Source of the DNA: Candidatus Bathyarchaeota archaeon
GTDB lineage: Archaea > Thermoproteota > Bathyarchaeia > TCS64
Length of the DNA stretch: 18,605 bases
NCBI GenBank assembly: GCA_014729945.1
Contig: WJJC01000012.1
Coordinates: 1-18,605 of the forward strand
Direction: 5' to 3'
Part shown: positions 7,483-14,623 of the stretch, piece by piece
How the letters are laid out: each line of letters opens with the position of its first letter
Position numbering within the stretch: the first letter of the stretch is position 1
Notes under the pieces: model-generated
Told to the model about the DNA's origin: nothing
The model's input: the letters and a program-made list of their open reading frames with translations, nothing else
Database searches by the model: none
Made by a program: the position numbers and the translations under genes

Positions 7483-7502
7483 TGCTTTCAAGATAGAAAG
7501 CA
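7483..7502 (-). terminator. Stem-loop 20 bases after the ABC operon
   Basis: TGCTTTC (7483-7489) and GAAAGCA (7496-7502) form a perfect 7-bp stem with a 6-base loop, 20 bases beyond the stop codon of the last ABC gene. Position suggests a 3' end signal for the minus-strand operon; there is no long T run after it in that direction, so it may instead stabilise the RNA end. Confidence 0.45.
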
Positions 7503-7522
7503 TGTTACACGATAAGGAGACT

Positions 7523-9394
7523 CTAGTTTAAATCGACTAACTGCATAGTGCAGAGTTCACGGTACAATTGGTTGTTCTCGATTAGCCAGTCATGTGTTCC
7601 CTCAGCCTCGATTACGCCATTATTCAGTACTATGATTCGATCCATATCTCGGACCGTGGAAACCCGGTGCGTGACTAAGATTACGGTTCTGTTTAGTGTT
7701 TCTTGGCGTAGGGTTCCTTGTATCATGGACTCTGTGTATGGGTCTACGCTGCTTGTTGCCTCGTCAAACACTAGTATTTTTGGGTCTGCGAGGATGGCAC
7801 GCGCTAGGCATATGAGTTGTCTTTGACCGTAGCTGAGGTTTGTGCCTCTTTCGTTTAGTACTGTCTTGTAGCCTTCCTTGAGCTCTATCACTGTGTTGTG
7901 GATGCCCACGCATTTGGCTACGCGGATCATTTCATCATCTGATGCCTCTGGGTTGCCGAATTTGAGGTTATACTCTACGCTACCGTTGAAGAGGAAGGGT
8001 TCCTGTAGCACGATGGATACCTCTTTTCGTAGGCTTCTGAAGGCTAGGTCTCTGAGGTTATAGTCATCGATATACACTGTGCCTTCTACTGGGTCATAGA
8101 ATCTGCCTAGAAGGTTGATTATCGTGGACTTGCCTGAGCCTGTGGGTCCGAAGATGGCTACCTTTTCACCGGGTTTTATGTGCATTTTGATGTGTTTTAG
8201 CACGGGCTGGTCTGGGATGTAGCTGAAGCTTGCATCCTCGAAACTGATCTCGCCCCGCATCTCCTCTAAAACCACAGGGTTCAAGCTCTCGACTACCTCT
8301 GGCTCCTGATCGAGGATCGTGAATATGCGCTCTGCTCCCGCTAGGGCGCTCTGTATCTCGCCGTACATCATGGCGAGGCTCTGGATTGGTGTGAAGAATG
8401 TCTCGCTGTAGTTGCTGAAGGCGACTAGGTCTCCGATGGTGTGGGCTGCTCCTAGTACGCTTTTTCCTCCAAGGTACCATATGGCGGCTGTCATGATGCT
8501 GCCTAGGACTGTTGCTACGCTGCTGTAGGCGACTGATACTGTCTCTGCTCGTATCTGAGTCTGCATGTTCTGTTCGTTTACCGTGTCAAACTCTTTGAGG
8601 CTACGTTCTTCCTGAACCAGTGACTTTGTGAGGCGAGCCCCGTACATCAGGTCCTGTACCTTGCCTGTTAGCTGAGCCACGTTTCTTCTGGCTACGCGCC
8701 AAGCCTCCTTTATCCATCCTTGGAATATCCTGCTTGTGGCTACTAGGAGAGGCGCGATTAGACATGCGATGAGGGTCAGCTGGAGGTCTATGTAAGCCAT
8801 TATCAGAATCACCGAGACAGCCATTAAGAGATCGGCTACAAGCCCGATGACCCCTGTGGAGAGTATCTTCTTCAATGCCTCAGCGTCGCTTGTTACCCTT
8901 GAGACCAGTCTGCCTGTGTTGCCGTACTCGAAGAAGCGCTGGGATAAGTCATTGATATGGCTGAAGAAGTCTGATCTTATGTCCGCGATCACCATTAGTC
9001 CTAGTTTCTCGACATAGTATTGCTGGGCACTGGATACTATCCACTGTATCAAGGCTATACCGATGTAGAGCATTGCTGAGACTAGTAGGAGGCTGACTAG
9101 AGATGGGTCTCCTCCGATGAGGTTTGCTGTTATTTGGTGGATTATGTTGGATAGCCATAGGTCGTCCTGTGTGGGTGTCTCTGTGATGTAGACATCTAGT
9201 ACTACCTTGTAGAGGTAGGGTCCTGCGAGTACTGTGAGCATCTTGATTATGATCAGTGCTAGTTCGAGGGCGACTAGGACTCGGTGTTTGAGCATGTATT
9301 GGGTTATAATGCGTTTAACGATCTCTAAGTCGCTGTATTTGCGTATTGTTGACTCCTGTGAGCCAATATCATAGCGGTCTACGTATTCAGCCAC
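7523..9394 (-). CDS. ABC exporter half-transporter, subunit with catalytic Walker B but degenerate signature
   Basis: A 623-residue half-transporter: a six-helix exporter-type membrane domain (about 40-350) fused to an ATPase domain. The ATPase motifs are Walker A GPTGSGKST (416-424), Q-loop Gln464, signature LSYGQ (520-524, second Gly replaced by Tyr), Walker B ILVFDE with Glu545, and H-loop His576. It starts at GTG. Its first base is the last base of the TAG of the upstream gene, and a strong GGAGGTGA lies 7 bases before it, so the two are translationally coupled. In a heterodimer its Walker A/B would face the intact LSGGQ of the partner, forming the hydrolysing site. It probably exports lipid, peptide or drug-like substrates; the substrate cannot be read from sequence. 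Confidence 0.93.
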   Translation of the reverse strand: MAEYVDRYDIGSQESTIRKYSDLEIVKRIITQYMLKHRVLVALELALIIIKMLTVLAGPYLYKVVLDVYITETPTQDDLWLSNIIHQITANLIGGDPSLVSLLLVSAMLYIGIALIQWIVSSAQQYYVEKLGLMVIADIRSDFFSHINDLSQRFFEYGNTGRLVSRVTSDAEALKKILSTGVIGLVADLLMAVSVILIMAYIDLQLTLIACLIAPLLVATSRIFQGWIKEAWRVARRNVAQLTGKVQDLMYGARLTKSLVQEERSLKEFDTVNEQNMQTQIRAETVSVAYSSVATVLGSIMTAAIWYLGGKSVLGAAHTIGDLVAFSNYSETFFTPIQSLAMMYGEIQSALAGAERIFTILDQEPEVVESLNPVVLEEMRGEISFEDASFSYIPDQPVLKHIKMHIKPGEKVAIFGPTGSGKSTIINLLGRFYDPVEGTVYIDDYNLRDLAFRSLRKEVSIVLQEPFLFNGSVEYNLKFGNPEASDDEMIRVAKCVGIHNTVIELKEGYKTVLNERGTNLSYGQRQLICLARAILADPKILVFDEATSSVDPYTESMIQGTLRQETLNRTVILVTHRVSTVRDMDRIIVLNNGVIEAEGTHDWLIENNQLYRELCTMQLVDLN

Positions 9395-11211
9395 TATGAG
9401 TCACCTCCCATGTCAAGCACTTGAGACTCTATGAGTCGCCGATACTCGTCACTGGATTTTATCAGGTCAATGTGTTTTCCTTTCGCGACGACCCTTCCTT
9501 TATCCATGACAATAACTAGGTCTGTTGATTCGCATGTTGATGCGCGTTGGGTGATTATTAGCGCGGTACGGTTTTCTCTGAGGTTCTCGATGGCTTTTCT
9601 GATCAATGCCTCGGTCTGGGCGTCAACATTGCTTGTGGAGTCATCCAGTATCAGAATCTTGGGATCAGTCAACAAGGTTCTGGCTATGCTGACCCGTTGA
9701 CGCTGTCCCCCTGATAGTGTGATACCTCTCTCGCCGACGATGGTATAGTAGCCTTGGGGTAGAGTCATTATGAATTCGTGTATCTGGGCTGCCTTTGCCG
9801 CCTCGATTATCTCCTCGTCAGTTGCATCTGGTTTACCGTAGCTGATGTTTCCCTTGATAGTGTTTGAGAAGATGAATGCCTCCTGCAGTACTATTCCAAC
9901 CTGTTTACGGAGGTTTTTGAGACTAAACTCCCGTACATCGACTTCGTCTATCTTTACACTACCAGAAGAAACATCATAGAACCTCGGCACTAACTCGGCT
10001 AAGGTGGTTTTCCCTGAGCCTACGTAACCTACTAAGGCTACTTGTTCTGAGGGGGCGATCTCTAGGTTAATATCTTGTAGTGTCTCCCGTTCTTCACCAT
10101 AACTGAATGAGACATCACAGTAGGTTATCTCGCCTTTTAATTCGAGGCTCACCGGGTTCTCAGACTCTTTAACGTCCTCACCTACATCTATTACCTCAAA
10201 TACACGTCTAGCGCTTGCGATCGCATCCCTATAGAACATGATAAGACGTGCGAACATCCTCATAGGACCAACAAGTTGGGAGAAATAGGTTCCGAAGAGC
10301 ACTATCTCACCTATGGTTAACTGTCCTGTTTGGGCTTCTAGTCCTCCATAGTATATGATGAGGGCTACTCCTACTGCGACCATGAATGAGCTACTTGGTC
10401 CGTAGAGGTTTTGTATGCGGGCTGCTTGTAGACTGGTGTCTACGTATGCGGTGTTTTTTTCCTCGAATTTGCCTTGGAAGCTGTTTTCCATACCGTGGGT
10501 TTTGATTAGTTTGTGTCCGATGATACCTTCTATGAGTACGTTGTTGAGGTCTCCGAACTGGTTTTTAGAACGGGTTAGATAGCTACTTATTCTGCTGCTA
10601 TAGAGATGAGTACTGAGGAAGATGAATGGTAATGGTATGCAGCAGATTAAGGTTATTCTTGGGTCTATCAGATATAGTATGTAGAGTGTAAAGAGGAACT
10701 GCATCCCGTGTCGGAATATTTCACGTACGGTCTCGCTGTAGAAAAGGTCGATAGCCCCCATATCGCTTGTGACGCGGCTAATGATCTGTCCTGACATTAG
10801 TTTGTCGAGGTAGGTGAATGATTTGTTGATGAGAGCGAGGTAGAAGTCTCGTCTCATGACTCTTAGTATGTTTTGGCTTAGGGCTGCTCTGAGGGTGATG
10901 TGGGTTATGTGGAAGAAACCTCTGATAACTGCTAGTGCTACTATGATGCCACATAGTATGAGTAGAAGACCTGTTTGGTCTGTTACGCCGGTCCAGTTTT
11001 TTACGAGTTCTATGAACCAGTGTGTATTTCCAGGTACGGGTACGAGAATATAGTCGATTATTAGTGCAACTATCAGTGGCGCGATTAAGGCGAATATACC
11101 GTGTCGCCCGAAGGCTGTTAGTACTATACCGAGGAATATGCCCATGAATGGTTTCATGTAGCCTAGTAGTCGTTTTGTTAGAATCCAGTCAGATGGATTA
11201 TACTCAGTCAA
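9394..11211 (-). CDS. ABC exporter half-transporter, subunit with degenerate Walker B and H-loop
   Basis: A 605-residue half-transporter and first gene of the two-gene operon. The membrane domain spans about 15-335. The ATPase domain has Walker A GYVGSGKTT (395-403), Q-loop Gln443, an intact signature LSGGQ (499-503), Walker B ILILDD with Asp524 where the catalytic Glu belongs, and H-loop Gln555 (ITQRAST) instead of His. Both catalytic residues are thus substituted, as in the degenerate half of heterodimeric exporters such as TM287/288. The start is a TTG at 11209-11211 without a Shine-Dalgarno site. A TATA-like TTCTAAATAG about 45 bases upstream would give a short leader. It overlaps the next gene by one base. 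Confidence 0.93.
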   Translation of the reverse strand: MTEYNPSDWILTKRLLGYMKPFMGIFLGIVLTAFGRHGIFALIAPLIVALIIDYILVPVPGNTHWFIELVKNWTGVTDQTGLLLILCGIIVALAVIRGFFHITHITLRAALSQNILRVMRRDFYLALINKSFTYLDKLMSGQIISRVTSDMGAIDLFYSETVREIFRHGMQFLFTLYILYLIDPRITLICCIPLPFIFLSTHLYSSRISSYLTRSKNQFGDLNNVLIEGIIGHKLIKTHGMENSFQGKFEEKNTAYVDTSLQAARIQNLYGPSSSFMVAVGVALIIYYGGLEAQTGQLTIGEIVLFGTYFSQLVGPMRMFARLIMFYRDAIASARRVFEVIDVGEDVKESENPVSLELKGEITYCDVSFSYGEERETLQDINLEIAPSEQVALVGYVGSGKTTLAELVPRFYDVSSGSVKIDEVDVREFSLKNLRKQVGIVLQEAFIFSNTIKGNISYGKPDATDEEIIEAAKAAQIHEFIMTLPQGYYTIVGERGITLSGGQRQRVSIARTLLTDPKILILDDSTSNVDAQTEALIRKAIENLRENRTALIITQRASTCESTDLVIVMDKGRVVAKGKHIDLIKSSDEYRRLIESQVLDMGGDS

Positions 11212-11760
11212 TCAAATACACGGGCTATAATCATACGGACACTTAGCGTTTAACTATTTAGAAAATTCAGCTTAACAAGGATTGATACTTGGTCTGTAAA
11301 AAAGAGAAATTTAGGGGCATTATCAGGCTGATAGACTAAAACTATTAAACAAAAGCAACAAATATTGAGTACAAGAAACCAAAATCGCAACTAGGGTACT
11401 TTAAAACAAGCAAAAACAAAGCAAAAAACCACTAAAAATTGTATATTTATGATAAATACGGACGAGAGAGAATATCTATCGCCCGGCTCCACTTTAAACC
11501 TGTTTCCCGGGGGTTGGTTTTTTCCTAGTATTTATGCCCGTTTTGGTGTGAATAGGTGCCTGTTTTGGTTAGAATGTTTTCTGAAAGGGGCTGTTTCCTG
11601 TCTCCTTTTGGATAACAGGGCTGTTCTGGGTGCCTTTCCCGGGGTACCCCCTAGGGGTGTCTTTTGTTGGGCTTCTTTGCTATGGGATAGTTTTAGCCCA
11701 GAGTTTATTTCAGTCACGACTAAAAAGTATAGGGTGACGCATTTATAAAGAAAGTCTACA
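11212..11760. other. Non-coding stretch with base-composition switch and palindromes
   Basis: I see no supportable protein gene. 11321-11333 is a perfect dyad TATCAG-G-CTGATA about 110 bases before the ABC operon start. 11340-11445 is rich in A and C on the plus strand, and 11500-11700 is rich in G and T. 11641-11657 holds two overlapping palindromes, GGGGTACCCC and CCCCTAGGGG. Short CCTGTTT words recur (11499, 11551, 11594). A 99-codon plus frame at 11449-11748 and an overlapping 78-codon minus frame have low-complexity products that resemble no protein. Confidence 0.5.
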
Positions 11761-11816
11761 AGATACATAGAATGGGTTTTAGTAAATGGATTTTTGGGGT
11801 AATATTTTGGTTCTAG

Positions 11817-11870
11817 ATCACGAATTTCTCGGGGTTCAATATCTGTGATCTTATTGGAGAGGGTCGTGAT
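11817..11870. other. Long imperfect stem-loop, possible structured RNA element
   Basis: 11817-11830 and 11857-11870 form a 14-position stem with one mismatch: an outer ATCACGA/TCGTGAT of 7 pairs, one A-G mismatch, then six pairs including two G-T. The loop is 26 bases. No gene covers it. The strand of any transcript cannot be told; the G-T pairs hold on the plus strand and would be A-C on the minus strand, so a plus-strand RNA is favoured. Confidence 0.45.
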
Positions 11871-11976
11871 TATCTTCTAATAAAGAATGAGGGGATACTA
11901 TCATCTTCTCCCGATTTCTTCTAATTGTCTCTGTGTTTCTTTGAGTCTTGAAAAAGTATTCTCCGAGTCTCGTTAC

Positions 11977-11988
11977 AAGTCTAGACTT
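11977..11988. repeat. Perfect 12-bp palindrome
   Basis: AAGTCTAGACTT, a perfect dyad without spacer, lies 8 bases before another stem-loop in the same gene-free stretch. Confidence 0.4.
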
Positions 11989-11995
11989 AGATTAA

Positions 11996-12025
11996 AATAA
12001 GGCATAGTCCTCTATTGGTCTTATT
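11996..12025. other. Compact stem-loop with TCCT loop
   Basis: AATAAGGC pairs with GTCTTATT (8 pairs, one G-T) and the inner ATAG pairs with CTAT around the four-base loop TCCT, leaving a two-base bulge. The single G-T pair again fits a plus-strand RNA. It has no coding context. Confidence 0.4.
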
Positions 12026-12097
12026 AGCCATAAACTTGGTGAAATGGTTGTTTAACTGGAAAATAGGAGATTCGGGTTAGTAGGCTACGTAATCAAG

Positions 12098-12109
12098 GTA
12101 ATATTTTAC
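12098..12109 (+). promoter_or_regulatory. Possible TATA element upstream of the RNase P RNA region
   Basis: GGTAATATTTTA lies about 25 bases before the G7 run at 12121. If it is a promoter, the transcript would begin near 12125-12130 and carry the next stem-loop and the RNase P RNA as one precursor. No TATA-like element lies nearer to the RNase P RNA itself. Confidence 0.3.
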
Positions 12110-12120
12110 GTCCATAATAT

Positions 12121-12143
12121 GGGGGGGATAAAGGATCTTCCCC
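12121..12143 (+). other. Strong G-rich stem-loop upstream of the RNase P RNA
   Basis: GGGGGGGAT pairs with ATCTTCCCC over all nine positions (two G-T pairs) around the loop AAAGG. As RNA this is very stable, and the G-T pairs exist only on the plus strand. It lies about 100 bases before the recognisable RNase P RNA, in the position of a 5' leader or of a separate small RNA. Confidence 0.45.
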
Positions 12144-12244
12144 GCGTGAAGCGTCTCATCTCCTCTGGCAGCCTTCGTAACGTAGAGTCGGGTAAACGTA
12201 ATATCCAGGTCGGGGTAGGCGGAGAAGCAGTCAAACTTGGTTAA

Positions 12245-12492
12245 TCTTTGGTGGCTTGGGGATGGTGTGATGGGAGTCGAGTCTCTGGTCTGTGAAAAGT
12301 CCATCCACCAGAGCTGTGATGCAGGAGGTGAGAGCCTTGGCAATGGACAGATATGATGTCTCCTGTCGCTACGGGTTGGGGTGAGACAACTAAAACGCAG
12401 GGTGCAGAGGTGAAATGCGAGGATGTCTTCCTACGGGGGGCGGCTCGCATAGATAAATGTCGTTGAGGAACAGAGCATAGGTTACACCAAGA
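12245..12492 (+). ncRNA. rnpB: RNase P RNA (archaeal)
   Basis: The catalytic RNA that trims tRNA 5' leaders. Conserved blocks appear in the right order. GAAAAGTCC (12294-12302) matches the P4 5' block GGAAAGUCC. GGCAATGGACAGA (12339-12351) matches the ACAGA block of the specificity domain. AAAACGCAGGGTGCAGAGG (12392-12410) resembles the AAAC..GGAGCAAGG block. TAGATAAATG (12450-12459) matches TAGATGAATG. ACAGAGCATAGGTTA (12470-12484) matches ACAGAACCCGGCTTA, and the 20-base spacing from TAGAT to ACAGA equals that in E. coli. Hairpins TGTCTC/GAGACA (12357-12388) and TGCGAG/CTCGCA (12416-12449) are in place. TTGGTG (12248-12253) can pair with CACCAA (12485-12490) as P1, which sets the ends; TGGTGTGA at 12263 is an alternative P1. 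About 248 bases is short for the archaeal class, and P4 is weak (GGTTA where GGCTTA is usual). Ends are uncertain. Confidence 0.8.
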
Positions 12493-12509
12493 ACAGCCCC
12501 TCTTTCACT

Positions 12510-12521
12510 GGTTTTAATATC
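12510..12521 (+). promoter_or_regulatory. TATA-like box for the MFS gene
   Basis: GGTTTTAATATC is centred about 26 bases before the ATG at 12543, so the MFS mRNA is probably leaderless or nearly so. Confidence 0.5.
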
Positions 12522-12542
12522 CTAGAAGTTCTATGTCTCTCG

Positions 12543-13712
12543 ATGACTAAAGAGACTATCGAGTCTGGTGTAACAAGGGAGATTGTTCTTGTGAGTCTAG
12601 CTATTTTCTTCGCTGATGCAAGCCACAGTACTGTTATCCCCATTTTCCCGGCTTTTGCACAGCGCCTGGGCGCAAGCCTGGGGGTTCTTGGCTCTTATGG
12701 CTCGGTCGCGGCTCTTACCATGCTATTGTTATCGCTTCCTCTTGGAAGGTTATCGGATCGTTTTGGTAGAAAAAAGATGATGCTACCTGGTCTGGTTTTA
12801 TTCATACTGGTACCATTGGGTTATATGCTTGCTTCCTCGCCTATTCACCTGTATCCAATCAGGATCTTTCTCGGGCTCGCCGTTGGATTGATCTTTAGTA
12901 ACGGTTTCTTACTGATGACAGAGTTATCTAGAGAAGAGAATAGGAGTATTGCTCAGGGCCTGTATATGACCTCTATGGGAATTGGGTTCACCATAGGCCC
13001 ATTGATTGGAGGGGTTACAGCCAAGCTGTATAGTCCCGCTACTAGTTTTCTCATTAGCGCTGGTCTGGGAGCTATGAGCCTATTGACTCTATTGTTTGTC
13101 AAGGAGAGTAGTAGAGAGAGGGAAGAGGGAAACCGACGTGAGAGGATTACTTTATCATCTATTTTCATGGATCGCCAGGTTTTGGCTGCCGGAGTAGCAA
13201 ATTATCTAAACTCTTTGATGTTTAACGCGTTGACATTATTTTTTCCTGTTTATGGTGCTAGTGTCGGGTTTGATGAATCGGAGATTGGCTCAGGGTTTAC
13301 TGCTAGAGGTTTGGCGAGTACTGTTGTGCGTCTTCCTATTGGTGCCTTGACTCAGAGGATAAGGGCTTTATATCTCATGGTTTTTGGGCTTGTCTTATCC
13401 GCATTGATGATTTTCAGGTTATCCACCTCTGTTATCTTGGTGGCTGTCACTTTCTTTATGGGTATTCAGGGTATCGCTTATGGGATCTACTTGACCTCCG
13501 GAAACGTGTATGTGGCTGTAAACTCTGATGAAGACTACAGGGGCACCGCTATGGCTGTATACTCTATGTTTGGTAACTTTAGCGGTATCATTAACCCGCT
13601 TGTATTGGGTTTGATCGCTGAAAAGTTGGGGTCACAGAGGACATTACAGTTTGCCTCAGTGTTTACCCTGCTGGGTGTGGGTCTGGTTTATTCTCTGGGG
13701 AGAAAAAAGTGA
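12543..13712 (+). CDS. Major facilitator superfamily transporter
   Basis: A 389-residue membrane transporter. About twelve hydrophobic helices can be followed from residue 13 to the end. The MFS loop 2-3 motif is clear at 68-80 (GRLSDRFGRKKMM). Helix 5 has a motif-C-like GIGFTIGPLIGG, and a charged central loop (SSREREEGNRRERI) separates the two six-helix halves. The halves look like a drug:proton antiporter-type member; a drug, sugar or small-metabolite efflux role is only inferred. It is convergent with the TPR gene, 3 bases between the stops. Confidence 0.92.
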   Translation: MTKETIESGVTREIVLVSLAIFFADASHSTVIPIFPAFAQRLGASLGVLGSYGSVAALTMLLLSLPLGRLSDRFGRKKMMLPGLVLFILVPLGYMLASSPIHLYPIRIFLGLAVGLIFSNGFLLMTELSREENRSIAQGLYMTSMGIGFTIGPLIGGVTAKLYSPATSFLISAGLGAMSLLTLLFVKESSREREEGNRRERITLSSIFMDRQVLAAGVANYLNSLMFNALTLFFPVYGASVGFDESEIGSGFTARGLASTVVRLPIGALTQRIRALYLMVFGLVLSALMIFRLSTSVILVAVTFFMGIQGIAYGIYLTSGNVYVAVNSDEDYRGTAMAVYSMFGNFSGIINPLVLGLIAEKLGSQRTLQFASVFTLLGVGLVYSLGRKK

Positions 13713-13715
13713 GTT

Positions 13716-14585
13716 TTATCCTCTTATTCTTTTGAGGTCAACCTCAGCAGAGATGTAGCCGAAGCCGCTCCAAGCGCTCGTCGAGACGACTCTCTCAAGT
13801 AGCTCAACATATTTGTCGTACTCTCCTCTGAACATGTACTCGTTGGCTACGCCGAATCCCGTTGTAACGAGGCTTAACTGGTCTTCCTCATCCTTGTCTC
13901 CAATGATGTCTTCCGGCTCCAGTTCCCCCCTATACATCTTGAGACACTCAAAATATCCTCGACTTACAGGGCACTTCATATCGGTTTTGATGAGCCGCAA
14001 GACTTTTTTGGCTTCATCATCGTAGCCCAGTCTCCTGAGGATAATATAGTTCCAGTAGCAGGACATGACGATATGGTCATCGTTTACAGCAACATCTAGC
14101 AGATCATAGAACGATTTTCTCGCGTTCAATAGGTCTCCCTTGAGCAGGTACGCTAGTCCAAGATGATAGTAAGTATTGGTGTAGAAGGTGTACTCCGTTG
14201 TATCCTCTGCGCCGGCTAGGCCGCTGGGTTCCATGAAGTCAGGTTTTTCCAGCATAAGGTCTACGGTTCTCTCTGAGTCCCTTATTGAGAAATCAAACAT
14301 CCGTAGACTCAGATATCTATGGGCTCTATGCCTGAGAAACTCGGGGTCGTCTGGATATTTTTTCAGTGCCTCAGCGTAGATATGGATAGCGTCCCTGTAT
14401 TTGCCCATATACGCGTGCTGTCTACCTAGCCAGAGGAGCTTCAATCGGTCTTCTGGGTCTTTTCCCCATTCCTCGTATGCTTTATTGAATTTGATTAGTT
14501 GTTTGTTCTCTGGATCAGGGTAGCTGACTGGGTTGTATAATGGTTCACCGAATAAGCTGAACCCCTCAGGGGTCTCGATCTTCAT
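13716..14585 (-). CDS. TPR-repeat protein
   Basis: A 289-residue soluble protein built of tetratricopeptide-like helix pairs. WLGRQHAYMGKYRDAIHIYA (52-71) followed by EALKKYPDDPEF is a near-canonical TPR, the next pair covers about 82-112, and YYHLGLAYLLKGDLLNARKS (139-158) with NYIILRRLGYDDEAKKVLRL continues the array. The first 30 residues and the C-terminal 80 are not repeat-like. No catalytic domain or signal peptide is visible, so a scaffolding or partner-binding role is likely. It starts with ATG after GAGGG, 38 bases downstream of the MFS gene on the same strand, so the two are probably co-transcribed. Confidence 0.8.
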   Translation of the reverse strand: MKIETPEGFSLFGEPLYNPVSYPDPENKQLIKFNKAYEEWGKDPEDRLKLLWLGRQHAYMGKYRDAIHIYAEALKKYPDDPEFLRHRAHRYLSLRMFDFSIRDSERTVDLMLEKPDFMEPSGLAGAEDTTEYTFYTNTYYHLGLAYLLKGDLLNARKSFYDLLDVAVNDDHIVMSCYWNYIILRRLGYDDEAKKVLRLIKTDMKCPVSRGYFECLKMYRGELEPEDIIGDKDEEDQLSLVTTGFGVANEYMFRGEYDKYVELLERVVSTSAWSGFGYISAEVDLKRIRG

Positions 14586-14623
14586 CCCTCATGGATATCT
14601 AGATGTGTATAAGAGATCTATCC

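Noticed and set aside
8166..8480. 104-codon minus frame inside the ABC gene
   Set aside because: An Arg/His/Pro-rich shadow of a strongly conserved ATPase gene in another frame.
11449..11768. Overlapping frames of 99 (plus) and 78 (minus) codons
   Set aside because: Their products are low in complexity with biased composition, have no motif and no ribosome binding site, and both lie in a compositionally skewed tract, so each looks like chance.
12121..12240. Possible SRP (7S) RNA suggested by CCAGGTC and GAAGCAG words
   Set aside because: The helix 8 stem and GGAA-type tetraloop between the two words cannot be formed, so the resemblance is superficial.
12077..12450. Two minus-strand frames of 88 and 69 codons
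   Set aside because: They lie opposite the RNase P RNA and its upstream hairpin; the conserved RNA blocks explain the sequence better.
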